Below are positions 22,715 through 34,900 of a DNA stretch of 64,000 nt, piece after piece; the first letter of the stretch is position 1, and each line of letters begins with the position of its first letter. The notes below the pieces were generated by a model, which was not told where the DNA came from, made no database searches, and was given only the letters and a program-made list of their open reading frames with translations. The position numbers were made by a program, and so were the translations under genes. Source of the stretch: Carex sylvatica (Eukaryota; Streptophyta; Magnoliopsida; Poales; Cyperaceae); assembly GCA_964058845.1 (NCBI GenBank), contig CAXKVR010000085.1, positions 89,493 to 153,492 of the forward strand, in the 5' to 3' direction.

Positions 22715-23508
22715 CTTTTTTGGAATTAATAGATGAATTAATTCAATATTTTTTATGATATTTCTGTTTCCAAATCAACCGAAGAAACTTCAAAATTAAA
22801 AATTAAAAGTTCCTAATGTTTCTGTAACCTCATAAATTTCCCATACATAAAATTTGATGTAATTTGATGCTCATTTGAAATTTTATTGAGAACAAATTAT
22901 GTAGCATGAACACATTTAGAGCCATGTTATCTCCGTATCCGACACGTATGGTAACTGTGTTTGACATAGCACTAGCAGGTAGCACTCAGTTCCTAATAAA
23001 GGTTAAATTATAAAATAATGAATCGTTTTTCAAATTGCATTAATTTGATATGCAATATATCTAATCTATAGATAACATATATGTAGTTTACTTAACTAAC
23101 ATGATAAATAGACTACTGCTTGGTTTGTCAGAATATCTGATTATCTATGAATAGGAAAGGCATAACATGGGATTATTTGCGCAAAAGATTAAGCTTTTTA
23201 AAAATAACAAAAGAAAAAATACTTGAATGTTATATCAGTAGCTATTGAAGCAGTAAAAAGTATACTTAGTTTACTGTTTGGCTTACAACATTCTCTTAAT
23301 TACATCTTTTTATAATGGCAAAAGGAAGTGACAAAAGAGTATCAACCTAAAATTTACCAGGCAACCCCCTCAAAAGAATAATAATAATAATAATAAAAAG
23401 AACCTTAGAAAAAAAAAAAAAGGCATGTTGAAAAATGAAATTGAAACAACACTCTAACTAAAAGTACTGGCATTCTCTCTCTAATTCTCAGGCCTCTTAA
23501 GCTTGGTT
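22715..23508. other. Intergenic, AT-rich
   Basis: Only an (AAT)n microsatellite at about 23378-23396 and poly-A runs are visible. Confidence 0.4.
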
Positions 23509-23989
23509 TCAGTTTTTCACAGCCCAAGTGAGATCATCCTTTGCTTCTGACATGTCGTCCCAGGAATCAGACTGGAAAAAGAAAATAGAAACAAATAAAA
23601 TAATGCCAGAAAGGAGATCTCAGATAATCAGAATCTCTGTAACTGATACAGTACAGTACATATCAGGCCAATACATTCATCTCTTTTATTTATTTAATTT
23701 ATTCTATATATACACAGATTAGTATGTCGGTATCCTCTGAGATATCTCAAATTTTCAGTTTATCTGAAGTCAGGCCCAATATGTTTTGGTGCCTATTCGG
23801 AATGCAGGGGGGCAGTACTATTATGCTTTGAGATTCATGCATAAAGGATTTTAACGGTCAAGATTTTCCACAGATCAACTCAAAAGTTTGAGATATCTCA
23901 GGGTATGTGAACAAGTAATTCTTAAATTTCAACCTTAAATAAGTTTCTATCAGATTTTCCATGTACATTTTCATATGCATAATACAGAT

Positions 23990-24660
23990 TGATCCTTACC
24001 ATGGACTCATATTTCTATTTCTAAAGTTCAAACATCCGATCCAAACAGGTAAACATGATCTATATGAAAATGTACTTTGAGACTAAATTTTGAGGTTGGC
24101 TACTATGCTTATATAAGCATATCCCCACATATGCTTATAACTCATTTTTGTGTTTCCAATGTCCAAACGGTCGATCGGAACCGTTCATCTTGTTCTCCAT
24201 ATTAATATGTTCTTGGAGACCAAATTTTACATTTTTCTGAATTTGTTTACTATTTATTAAGTCACTTTGAAAATCGCTGATCCAACGGTGGCTTAACAAA
24301 ACAGTAAAATCAGTAGCCACCGTTGGATCAGAGATTTTCAAATTGACTTAATAAATAGTAAAAAATTCAGAAAAATGTAAAATTTGGTCTCCAAGAACAT
24401 ATTAATATGGAGAACAAGATGAACGGTTCCGATCGACCATTTGGACATTAGAAACACAAAAATGAGTTATAAGCATATGTGGGGATATGCTTATATAAGC
24501 ATAGTAGCCAACCTCCTAAATTTTATAGTTTTTAGAATATTTTTTATATTTTTTTAGATATGCAAAAAATCACTTAATCTAAAAATTCTGGACCATCCGA
24601 AAATAGTGATTTTCTACAAACCTAAAAAATAGTAGAAAAAATCTAAAAAATGCTACCAAA
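23990..24660. mobile_element. Decayed MITE (outer) interrupted by another MITE
   Basis: Flanking the element at 24092-24515 are the two halves of an older foldback element. The left half has atatgaaaatgtactttgag and the right half ctaaaaattctggaccatcc, matching internal sequence of the 21.1-kb and 62.1-kb MITE family. The younger MITE duplicated 9 bp of this older one on insertion. Confidence 0.5.
24092..24515. mobile_element. Foldback MITE (GAGGTTGGCTACT family), 424 bp
   Basis: Near-perfect palindrome with ends GAGGTTGGCTACTATGCTTA in both arms. Perfect 9-bp target duplications ctaaatttt lie at 24083-24091 and 24516-24524, fitting the Mutator superfamily. Related copies are at 27201-27600 and (left arm only) 57757-57905. 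The very high arm identity suggests recent activity. Confidence 0.9.
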
Positions 24661-25479
24661 ATTAAGCTACTGTAAGAGATAAATAAATGCTAACCTCTTT
24701 CAACATATTACTCCGTGCCTCCAACTCATCCTCGCTAAGTGTCTCCTGCTTGTGCACCACCTTAAGCACATACAACACGTGAGAACTCAAAACATCCCGG
24801 CAATGCTTAGCAAGTTCACTCTGCCCAAAAGCCAACTCACACCCGATCTGGTAAAAAGGGGCAGTTAACCATCCGCATCTTGCACACAGTAATGCAGTGA
24901 TGATCCATATCCCTCCTCAAAAGCCTCTCTCCACAACTCTGCTCACATTCCACTATTTTGAATTCACAAACTGCTTCATGCTCATATTTACTAAATGCCA
25001 AGAATTTCGCCCTGCATCCTTCATACGTGCAATCGACTTTTCAGTAAGTGCACTCACTCATGTGCTCATGTGACTTTTCAGTAAGTGCACTCACTCACAG
25101 ATGCGTATTTTTCACTGCAATGATATTTTCTCTTTATATCCACGTTCTTGATGAAAATTGTTCAGAAAACATCCATGAAATCAGAGATAATTTCAGCCGG
25201 CTTGTCAGAGAATTCAACCTGTTGATTTGGTACCGCTTCAACTGTACCAACAATTGACTCTGTGTTAAAATTTTGGGATCTCTCCGTCAGATAGTCAACC
25301 ATCTCTTTTCTAAGTGTGACAGCAACTGATGCATGAGACCGAAACAGGTCACTGGCTGTATTGTCAGTGCAGGCTGTGGCAAGGCCAATGAGGACCAGTT
25401 GTGCCACCTTGTGTACCAGTTCAGTTTCACAGTTTGGACAGTCGTATTGGAGCAGGGTTGAATTCCTAATGGGTTGCAA

Positions 25480-27200
25480 ATCAGTCTATGGGAGATCAAT
25501 AATTCAAGTTCACTATTGATTCCTGTGGCAAAATAAAAAGCTGAAACTTGATTAGTGATATAATGTTGTACAAATACTTTATGAAATTATTTCCAGTAGA
25601 GAGGGCTGTTACTGGTAATGCCCAAAACAAGAAATATACAATGCTCATTGTAAACAGGGAAATCAATCATATCTTATAGATTCTTCTTTTTTCTCTTTCC
25701 AATAGTGACGAAAATACCCCTCTCCTTTTTAATCATGGATGAAGAGGGTAATCAATTGTAGATGCAAAGAAGTTTAGAAGAAAAAAGTGGCAAATGACAA
25801 AACTACCCCTCTCTCTTTTTTAATCATGGAATGTGAACAATATATTGTTAATGTATATTTGATGCTTTCGAAATGCTCCATGCAAACATGTTATGATCTA
25901 ATTAGTCAGAATTATTGTAGGTCAAGAAATGCACTAACTAATCATCTAAATTTGAGTATAGGCACAGCTCAATTTAGAAATTTTGATAAATAGCAAGATT
26001 CACAAACCAAACTCAGTATCATAGTTCGATGAAATTCATGCATTCATTTGGTCATATATTGATTAGAAAACCAAAAATAAATGAAAGGATTATCAAAGAA
26101 ACAGTCTTTTTTATCCAATTTCTGTGAATTTCAACGAATTAGATGGGTTTTGTGTCACCGTTTCGTTCGTTCGTTTGATTGTGACTAAAAGAAAGGATGG
26201 AAGGATTGAATGTTAATCGTTTCAGATTGATTGTTTTTGGACTTTTTAAAAATGAATATATGATCAACTTGGTTTTGAAATGAAAGGATTAGTTTGTCTA
26301 TAAAAAAAAAATTTGAGGAAAATCTTTTGGTTCAAATAAGCCTCTAATTTTTTTTTTTGTTCAAACTCCCCCCTATATAATTTTTAATCCGGCTCAGTTT
26401 TAATAATTTTTAGAATAACTAGATCAAATAAGCCTAAATTACTTTTTTTATATTATCAAAATTTTATGTAGTATTTCATTTCTATCTATCTTTATAATTT
26501 TTTTATTATTTATATGCTTGTATAAAATTAACAAATGCATATTCACTTTAGCTAATTACGCATGATTGTATTTCAGACAAAAAATTTCTGGCTGAAACTC
26601 GAATTATATCAATTTTTTATCTGTAATATTTTAAAAAAAATGTGATATTAAATTCAAAATATTTTCATTTATAAAAATGCTAGAATTGTTAGCATTGCTA
26701 ATATTTCGAAAATATCTGTAGCATTGCTTCCTAGCATTTTGCCGGATCCAAAATATTGAAAAGCTTGAGCAATATTAATATTCAAATTATAGATGATATT
26801 TTAGATGTAATGTCATAATATTTTATCTTTGAATGTTACAGATGAAAGCATGGATTTTGTAGCATTCATGCTACTTTTACTTCTATGCTGGAGGATGAAG
26901 GCCGTCAGATCATAGATATTAGATCAAATTTGATTTCAGATAGAACTGTGCAATCTGCATCAAAATTTAAGTTAGACTTGTCTGATTCATATCAAGATTC
27001 GAACATACACACATAAATTGTAAAATTATTCACATAGATCTTAATACGAATCAGATGACTCTCACACAAGGTTCTAAATAGTAATTATTGCGTCATAGCG
27101 AAAAAGGCTAAAAAAAAGATATCGGGAATAGTGTACTTACAGTGAAACTAATCTACATAGCTTTTTTGTTTAAAAAATTATATTTTATATTTGTACTAAA
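25480..27200. other. Intergenic, no gene recognised
   Basis: Contains two similar stretches (tacccctctccttttt plus aatcatgga) at about 25714-25738 and 25804-25830, homopolymer runs, and nothing else I can support. Confidence 0.4.
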
Positions 27201-27600
27201 GAGGTTGGCTACTCTACTTTCATATATAAGTATATGAGAGTATATACTTATAAGTTATTTTTGCATTTTTAATTTTCAAATAGTTGATCTGAAGCGCTCA
27301 ATATGTTCTCCATATATATGTACATTTTTTGAAATTTTTTACTATTTTTTCAGAATTTTTCAAAACAGTCATAAAAAATATTAAAAAATAATAAAAAATA
27401 TGAAAAAAAAATCCTGTTTTGAAAAATTCTGAAAAAATAGTAAAAAAAAATCTCAAAAAATATAAAATTTGGTCTCTAAGCACATTCTAGTATGGAGAAC
27501 ATGTTGAGTGCCTTAGATCGACCATTTGGACATTAAAAATGCAAAAATGACTTATAAGCATATGCCCTCATATGCTTATGAAAGTAGAGTAGTCAATCTC
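27201..27600. mobile_element. Foldback MITE (GAGGTTGGCTACT family), 400 bp
   Basis: Ends GAGGTTGGCTACTCTACTTT and inverted GAGATTGACTACTCTACTTT. The 9-bp flanks tgtactaaa (27192-27200) and tgtactaca (27601-27609) differ at one base. Same family as 24092-24515, with more diverged arms. Confidence 0.85.
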
Positions 27601-27851
27601 TGTACTACATATTAACAATATCTAAAGTCTCATAGAGCACTAAGTAACATAAAATTAATTAAGGAATTATAATATTTATATTGAACCAGTACAAAGTCTA
27701 AATTGTTATTCAAAATATTTCTAATAATATCATAAACCATCTATCTTCTTTTCATTCAAAATAACCTAAACATCATGGCATAAACTATAAATTTTTCTAT
27801 TAAAAAAAAAAACCTAAGCATCATGGAATAAACTATCTATCTTTTCCTACT

Positions 27852-28165
27852 TAAAAATAAAATTAATCTGGATCTTGAAAAATAAAATATCTTTAAAATA
27901 AAATTTAAGTTTGGACCTTTAAATAAAAATATATGTAACATAGCGTGCGCTATAGCACGTAGCGTGTAGCACAAATAGCGGACCGTTATTACCATTATAA
28001 CGGTTGTACCTGGAAAAAAAATTAATCTCGATCTTGAAAAAAAAATTATCTTTAAAATAAATTTTCAGTTTGAGCCTTTAAATAAAAGCATATGTAGTAT
28101 AGCGCATAATGTGTAACACAAATAGCGGGCCGCTATTACCGCTATAGCGGTCGTAGCTGAAATAA
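27852..28165 (+). repeat. Tandem duplication, about 165-bp unit
   Basis: Two units, each starting with aaaattaatct(g/c)gatcttgaaa and ending in a compound palindrome built from nearly self-complementary elements such as ccgctattaccgctatagcgg. The units differ at roughly one base in eight to ten. Confidence 0.6.
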
Positions 28166-28328
28166 CCCATTTTTATCTTATAGCTTAGCATGCAAGGTCT
28201 GAAAATACTATAGCGTTGCTATAGTGCACTATTTAGAACACTGCTTTCATCTAACATTGAATGGAAGTTAGTCCGATATCTATCAAATCACGTCTGATTA
28301 TTCATATGTGCTATTTCATGAGTAGAAC

Positions 28329-28653
28329 TAGGTATTCTTAAGTTCACCAAATCTCTTTGTAAACTCAAAATCTAAATTTTATTAGATTGATTTCAAACTA
28401 TGAATCTGAATCGTTGAAATCCATCTACATTATGAGTGATGTACATGTAAAAAAATTAAACTTTAACATTAATTAGTATAAAGTGAAGCGATCAAAATAA
28501 ATTTAAAAATTTTAATTTTTTGTATGTAGACACATCACTCAGGTAAATGAATTTTAACAATTCAGCTTCATTGTTTCAAATCTATTGGTAAATTTTACAA
28601 TTAAATTTACAAAGAAATTTAAGACAGAAATTTGATGAACTTAAAAATACTCT
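28329..28653. mobile_element. Foldback MITE, about 325 bp
   Basis: Left taggtattcttaagttcacc and right gatgaacttaaaaatactct are inverted copies. The arms continue inward (ctgaatcgttgaaatccatc versus gaattttaacaattcagctt). No clear target duplication. Confidence 0.65.
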
Positions 28654-30509
28654 TATTCACTCCTACTTCATGACAAATTTAAGGCTGCATCACACTAACT
28701 TTTGTTGGATTTTAGCCTCATGAGCATGGGTCACAAGCCAACATCACCATGCATTACAGTCTTCAGAACAATAAAACGAAAGAAAGGAAACAACAACGAG
28801 TCTTTTCATCCTTGCATATTTTATTGAGCGACCGCATACATACACAATTCAACATGAAATCGTTTATTCAAATTTGTACATTGTATTTTAAAACACTAAT
28901 TCACCAATTTATTCACTTGACATAGTGATACTAGGGATTATAAATGTAAATCAATTAATTCAATTGATCTGACTATAATAATAATGAATTTACAATATAA
29001 TTGATTAGGATTAAATTTTGGAAAATTCGCAAAAAATATTTTGAATATGAATTTTGTACAAAAAGCCGAGAAAATGATACAAATATTTTTTTAATTTTTT
29101 TAAAGTAACAATTATAATATTATAAAAATAATATGATACCTTATTTTTAATTGAAGCTTGTTCTAAATTATTGTTTATTAGGCTATTTTATATTTTTATT
29201 GTTCTATTTATTGTTTGTTAGAATATGACATAATTTTATTTGTACTTTTAATAACATTTCAATTTCTGCAATAATTTTTCAACTACATAAGATTAAATAA
29301 CTTTCATCTAATGATTTATTAATTAAAGAAAAAAATATTATAGTCTATCTATAAACGAGGAGGGTACAAATTATTTCCTATAACAAAATTTTTGAAACAT
29401 TGTACGTAAATATAAAACCATTAAATGTGATTTATGTTATTTTTCTCTACAAGTATATTAAGAATTAAGTAAAGCTTAGGTGCTATGGATAGCATAAGAT
29501 CTTTTGTGTTACGGTTTCAAAAATCTATTGTATAAACTTCAAACTTCGATCTAAGTAGCTTAGTAGATTGGTTAGCTTGTAACATACTAATTTTTACTAT
29601 TTTTGAAATTATTTTACTATTTTTTTATATGATTTATGAAAGGTGACAAAAAAATAACTTAATTTTTTATCATCTTTTATAAATCATAAAAAAAAGCACA
29701 AGTCATTTTTAAATCACCTTTTATTTTTATTTTTATTTTTATGTCAATTAAATTTTAAAAATCAAAGATCAGAAATTACCTACATCGATGATATTCTCAT
29801 TAGGTTGATAACGGTTACCAGAATTTGAATTTGGGAGGGGATCGAGCCGCCGAAAGACGAAAGAACAACCGCATGGGGATGCCAATCGGTGTGCATCTGT
29901 AAAAAAATCATATATAAATAACTACCCAATAAACAACTTCCGATTTTATGAGAGATGCTTGGCTTTCCTTTGCTTGTACCTAGTTTCGCCTCTGGTCAAA
30001 ACAAAATTAAAATTTTATAATTTTTAATATGTTTACAGAGAAAATAATATTAATTATATTTAACGATTTTACTCTAAAAAATCTAACCAAAAAAATATTA
30101 ATTTTTTTAAAAAATGGAACAAAAATGAGGCATGCAACTCGTTAGAGATTGAAATGACGAAATCAGATTAGGTGTGTATGACTTGTATACGTATCAAGTG
30201 CCAACGTGTCATGGCGCGCACAGTGCGTGACCCTAACAAATATAATAATAACTGGAAATGGTAGGGTCCATGTTTGGAAAAAGCGACGCCGCGATCGATA
30301 TATCCAACAGGTGTTGTAGAAAATTATGTCCTTTAGGTATTATTAGTGGTTAATTTCTCTTCAAGAGTCGTGTGCAAATAAAAATATCGCGTGGCGTAGA
30401 TCCCGACGAACATTTTACGGTGTAGATGTCAGATTGGACTGAATTTGATCCGATGCCCATTGATGTCCTTCATCCTTGCACATCCCTCCAAATTCTTGGT
30501 ACGGACCTC
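28654..30509. other. Intergenic, no gene recognised
   Basis: AT-rich, with poly-A/T tracts. No terminal repeats, RNA genes or coding signal that I can support. Confidence 0.4.
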
Positions 30510-30517
30510 TGAAGTAA

Positions 30518-31398
30518 CGCACATTTTGGGCTTTCATATAGACCGTACGATCATAAATTGGGTCAATCTGGCCCAAAGTAAAATTTACAGTCTTCCTTAA
30601 TATTCGTGTCGTAACAGATCTGACGGTTACGCTCCAAACAGAAATTATGGGTTACTTTAGGGTACTGATTTCTCCAAATTGTCACCAAATATACCGCCAC
30701 TTGTCTCTTTTCGGGTTTCCCTCTTCTCCTCTATAGCTTTCCAAGACGTAAAGGAACGTACATTTTGAGTTTGTATCCAGACCGTACGGTCAGAATTTGG
30801 GTCAATCCGGTCCGAGGTGAAGTGCACTGCGTGTCTTAATATTTGTGCCAAAACAGATCGGACGTTTTGGATCGAAACAGAAAATTTGTGCTACTTCTGG
30901 GATTCATATTCCCCAAATTCTCGAAACCGCCGTTTGTCTCTTTTCGTGTCTTTGATTCTCTTCTCTAGCTTTCCAAGCCAAAGGATCGCACATTTTGTCA
31001 ATCCGGTGACCGAGGTGGAATGCACTGGGTTGCTTAATATTCGTGCCAAGACAGATCGAACGGTTTGGATCGAAACTGAAAATTTGTGTTACTTTTGGGG
31101 TTCATATTTCCCAAATTCTCGAAACCGCCGTCTCTTTTCGTCTCTCTGTCTTCTCTGATTATCTTCTCTAGCTTTCCAAGACAAAGTATCGCACATTTTG
31201 TGTTTGTATCAAGACTGTACGATCAGAATTCGGGTCAATCCGGTCCGAGGTGTAAATGTGTAATGCAATGGATGTCTTAATATTCGTGCCAAAACAGATC
31301 GGACGGTTTGGATCAAAACTGATAATTTGTGTTACTCTTGGGGTTCATATTCACCAAATTCTCGTAATCGCCGCTCGTCTCGTTTCGTGTTTCTCTCA
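30518..31398 (+). repeat. Tandem array of about four promoter/leader units upstream of CLASSY gene
   Basis: The marker cg(c/t)acattttg recurs at 30518, 30757, 30987 and 31200, so the units are 239, 230 and 213 bp. Each unit has a MITE-like part (gaccgtacggtcagaatt ... gatcggacggtttggatc) related to the elements at 19794 and 20125. A CT-rich part follows (tcttctctgattatcttctc, then tagctttccaaga) that matches the start of the CLASSY leader. Unit 3 lacks part of the first palindrome. Confidence 0.8.
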
Positions 31399-31650
31399 GG
31401 ATGTGTTTAGATACAGACTTGTGAGAATAGTAAGCTAATTTAAATTTAAAATAAATAACTAATTTAATTTTTATTTAAATTAGTAAAATAGCATGCTAAT
31501 TCAGAAAAACAAACAAAAAATAGTATCTTTTTACTAATTCAAACACATCCAACCACTTTGCAAAAAAAAAAAAAAAAAAAAAAAATACATCCAAACGTTC
31601 GGAAACGTTCGGAATAGTAGCTAGATTCTTTGCCTCATTCAAACGCACCC
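31399..31650. mobile_element. Tourist-like MITE inside the CLASSY leader, 252 bp
   Basis: Ends GGATGTGTTTAGAT and inverted GGGTGCGTTTGAAT, with 3-bp flanks tca on both sides. Removing it joins the last tandem unit (ttctctc) to tcttctctgattctct exactly as in the upstream units, which confirms the boundaries. Contains an A tract of more than 20 bases. Confidence 0.75.
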
Positions 31651-31666
31651 TCAGTCTTCTCTGATT

Positions 31667-31700
31667 CTCTCCTCTCCTCTCCTCTCCTCTCCTCTTCTCT
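31667..31700 (+). repeat. (CTCTC)n pentamer repeat in the leader
   Basis: About six ctctc units in the CT-rich 5' leader of the CLASSY gene, a common feature of plant core promoters and leaders (Y patch). Confidence 0.6.
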
Positions 31701-31892
31701 CTCGTTTTCCAAGAATCCCAACAGCCGAAGCCGATGATTCCTTCTTCCCCGGTGCCTCACTGACTACCGGAGAAAGAGAACTCGAAGGAAGAGGCTTCAA
31801 CAAAACCCTAAACCCTTCTCCCTTTCTCTCTACGGTTCGTTCAGTTCTAACTGCTAACTTAACTCGTCGCTTCTCGTGCGCTACTCGATCTA

Positions 31893-31919
31893 ATGTCGGT
31901 TTTCCCATCGTTTGTATAG
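31893..31919 (+). promoter_or_regulatory. Short upstream ORF in CLASSY leader
   Basis: ATG with eight codons and TAG, ending 61 bases before the main start. It could reduce translation of the main frame if the transcript starts upstream. Transcript start not determined. Confidence 0.4.
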
Positions 31920-31923
31920 AATC

Positions 31924-31980
31924 AGCCTTTGGTCTAGTGGCAAAGAAAGTAACTTCCGTGTGGGAGGTCGCAGGTTCGAA
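31924..31980 (+). other. tRNA-like promoter segment abutting the CLASSY start codon
   Basis: A box-like TGGTCTAGTGG and B box-like CAGGTTCGAA are spaced as in a tRNA gene, but the arms do not pair, so this is not a tRNA. It looks like a decayed SINE head. The main ATG follows directly at 31981. Confidence 0.45.
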
Positions 31981-34900
31981 ATGGTATCCGGACAATCGGA
32001 GAGCTCTAGCTGTCATAGGTCGGGCTGCTCCGACGGAGGCGGTGGAGTTGTTGGGGGTGACAGGGACGGTGAAGGAACTCTTGGTACTGGTCTCTCATCT
32101 GATTCTACACATCCACCTCTGGCTTCCAATCAATCGTACGTATCCTTTGTCTATTTCCATGTCTTTTTGCGTATGAAAAATTGGAAACTTCCATGTCAAT
32201 GTAATGTTAGTTATGTTTTGATGCTGAACTATTTCCAACGGTAGGCCCATGGAACTAGTTTATGGGGTACATTGATTGTAGCAGCTACTATGGAAGGAAA
32301 GGTTCGCTTGTATCGATCCTGATTTTTTTGTACCAGGGGAAGTGCTCTCTCCCTTTCAGGATTTAGATCCAGTGCAGTACCCTACTGTGTAGAATGAGAT
32401 CTTCATTGTCCATTTTAACCTGGAACGAATCTTAAAGCTGACCCGTTATAATCCAAATAGGCATCAGAATTATTTTGGCTTGGCTGAGAATTATTCTACA
32501 TGGTTGGGTACACACATTTGCTGATACTCCATTCTGTGAAGCATATTTTGCAAGTAAATTGTCATTCAACAGCATTACCTATCTGAATGGCATGAATGTG
32601 CTGCATTTTATTTTATGTTTTTTGACATAAGTGGGTAAAAGCTTACCGGTTTCATTAAAGGAATCAGAAGTTTACGGGGCTGATACTAAACAGCTGGTAC
32701 CAGCTCTCAGTTACAGAGTATTACATAGTTTTAGCTAAAAGCAGTAAAAATAATACAAAAGTTCTATACAAAACACATATCCAGATATTAAAGACAAGCA
32801 AATTACAATAAATTTATGATAAATGATCTTCATCTGTTACATCAATTTGGGTTTTTCCTTACCTGATGAATTTATATTCTTCTTATGTTTAACTTGGGAC
32901 CAAATGCTTTTTCGGACCTTTTCTAATGGTTTTGTAGTTGTTGAGCCCCAATTCCCCATGATAAAACAATGAAAGAAATTAGAAATTTTAGAGAACCCGA
33001 ATGGTATAATACAGGTGAGCTCATACTTTTGTTTGCTACAGCTTGAAGGGATCATTAAATGAAGAAGATGAGCCTCTAAACCTGAACCAATTTAGCAAGG
33101 TTCCTGATGCAAGTGCTGGTCTTGTCCATGCTGCTTTAAATGGAGGGGCTTCTCTGAACAACTCTCGATCTCATGCCCTACCTCCTCCTCATGGTACAAT
33201 TACTTTTTATCAATTTTTCTTCCCAATAGTACTTACTCCAAAAAATCATAATTTATGTTTTTATCTGTACTCTTTCTATTTTTATTAGAGGCACCCGATA
33301 GTGAATCTGAAGATATTCCCATAGCTGCCTTAAGGCGTGCAAAAGAAGGCAGAGGAAATGACAAGGTAATAGATGTACCCAGTGAAGATGACGAACTGGA
33401 GATAATTGGTGTGAATGAAGCACTGGTCGATAAGAAACACAAGAAAAAAATGCCTGTTGTCTCATCATGTGTCGGTTGGAGAACTCGGTTGTCTCGGGGG
33501 AAGCAAGAGAGAGTTTCTTACTCTACCTACTTCCAAAAATTATCTGATGATTCAGGAGATGAAAATGTGAAGGATGATGACATGAAAGATGAGGATGTTG
33601 TTGAAGAGGAAGAGGAAGACAGCAGTACCAGTTCGGGGGAGGAATTTAACAAATCCGAACCCGATAACCTAGACGATGACATGCTGATTGGGGACTGGCA
33701 AGAGCGGTATCGTGCTGTGAAAAGGAAAATCGTGGAATCAGATCAAGTAACAGATGAATTGGATGGTTTCATGCCTGGCCCGGCTGCTAAGAAATTGAAA
33801 CCCGATAACCCAGACGAGGTTCATGTAATCGAGTCGGATCTTGAGACGGATTTTGATCCAGATAGAGGGGTATTAAGATCTGCTTCCTCGGATTCTGATT
33901 GGGAGGAGGAGATTCGGTATGTACCATCCAGTGTAGGTGGGAGCCGCAGTTCTGGTTTCCGCATTGCCAGTAATGGTTCAGGCACTTATCAGGCAAAGAC
34001 CCCCGGGTCAAAAAGTTTCCCACGCTTGTACCGTTATAGTGTTAAAAAGGATGGATCGGGCTCAAAATTTAGGCCATCTAAACGGCACAATAGTAGTAGT
34101 AGTACAAGGGGTAGAGGTTCGAAAGGCCGAGATCTTTTGAGGATGTTAGTTGATAGGATGTCTGATGAGAATGGGTCAGTGGATCCAAACCAGTACGGGC
34201 TGAAAGATGTACTACCACTGGTATTCTTCTTTGAGGATGAGTTGGAGGAGAGAGAAAAGGAGGAGGAGAGAGAATTGGATGAATTGTGGGCCGATTATGA
34301 TTTTGCTGTGGAATCAGAAAATATAGGGAGGTACCGAAATGATGAGGTACAGTGGCTTAGAACAATTTTTTTTTTTAACTATATTTGTTTTCCTTATTGT
34401 TTTTATTGTATATTACTTGTACCTTCACTAGCATTTTTCGTAGAATAATTGCTGTTTGTAAATATTAACCTACTTTGTTCTTTCCTGATTTGGTCTGGTA
34501 TGGCATGTAGAGGATTTAATGGAGTTCATAGCAGTTGGGCGTTAATTTCCCATGCATTTTATTTTTCATAACTTTGTACCCATGCATTGGACTTCTCATA
34601 CTTAATAAAACTGCCTTGTAAACTTTTTTCTTCTACTTTTTGTAGGTTTTAAATTTAGATGAAGGTGCAGTATGGGATCGAACTTCTGATATTAATGGGT
34701 ATTGCCCAAATGGACAGCATGATTTGATATTAGATGAACAAATTGGGGTTATTTGCAAGAATTGCCCCTTTGTGAGCATTGAAATCAGATACATCCTCCC
34801 AGCCATGGTATATCTGCATTTGCTGTTGTCCTTTTTTATTACTAGAAGGTGTGTCTATTGTACTATGAACAGAATATGTGATGCCATGTTAATAACATTC

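Larger units (their letters stand above)
23509..25479 (-). pseudogene. Broken TRAF-type zinc-finger protein gene
   Basis: Read right to left. The 5' segment (25479-25162) encodes a conserved N-terminal region of plant TRAF-like zinc-finger proteins (DCPNCETELVHKVAQLVLIG; IISDFMDVF) and then meets an in-frame TGA. The expected middle region is missing. About 25130-24695 resumes with KNVDIKRKYHC and a TRAF-type zinc-finger module (DCTYEGC, CEQSCGERLLRRDMDHHC, VNCPFYQIGCELAF). Before that module another TGA stands where the family has a coding residue, and a 37-bp tandem duplication (25035-25071 and 25072-25108) shifts the frame. The 3' end looks intact: donor at 24695 and a final exon 23571-23509 (SDSWDDMSEAKDDLTWAVKN, stop). 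I call a pseudogene. An alternative is a real gene with unrecognised short introns skipping the lesions. The intron holds nested MITEs. Confidence 0.6.

Noticed and set aside
27298..27483. Phe-rich minus-strand frame
   Set aside because: It lies inside the foldback MITE and is low-complexity sequence from A/T tracts.
31924..31990. Possible tRNA gene
   Set aside because: The A and B box motifs are present, but the acceptor and T arms do not pair, so it cannot fold as a tRNA.
32837..33055. Minus-strand frame in CLASSY intron 1
   Set aside because: No domain, and it overlaps the acceptor of exon 2 on the opposite strand.
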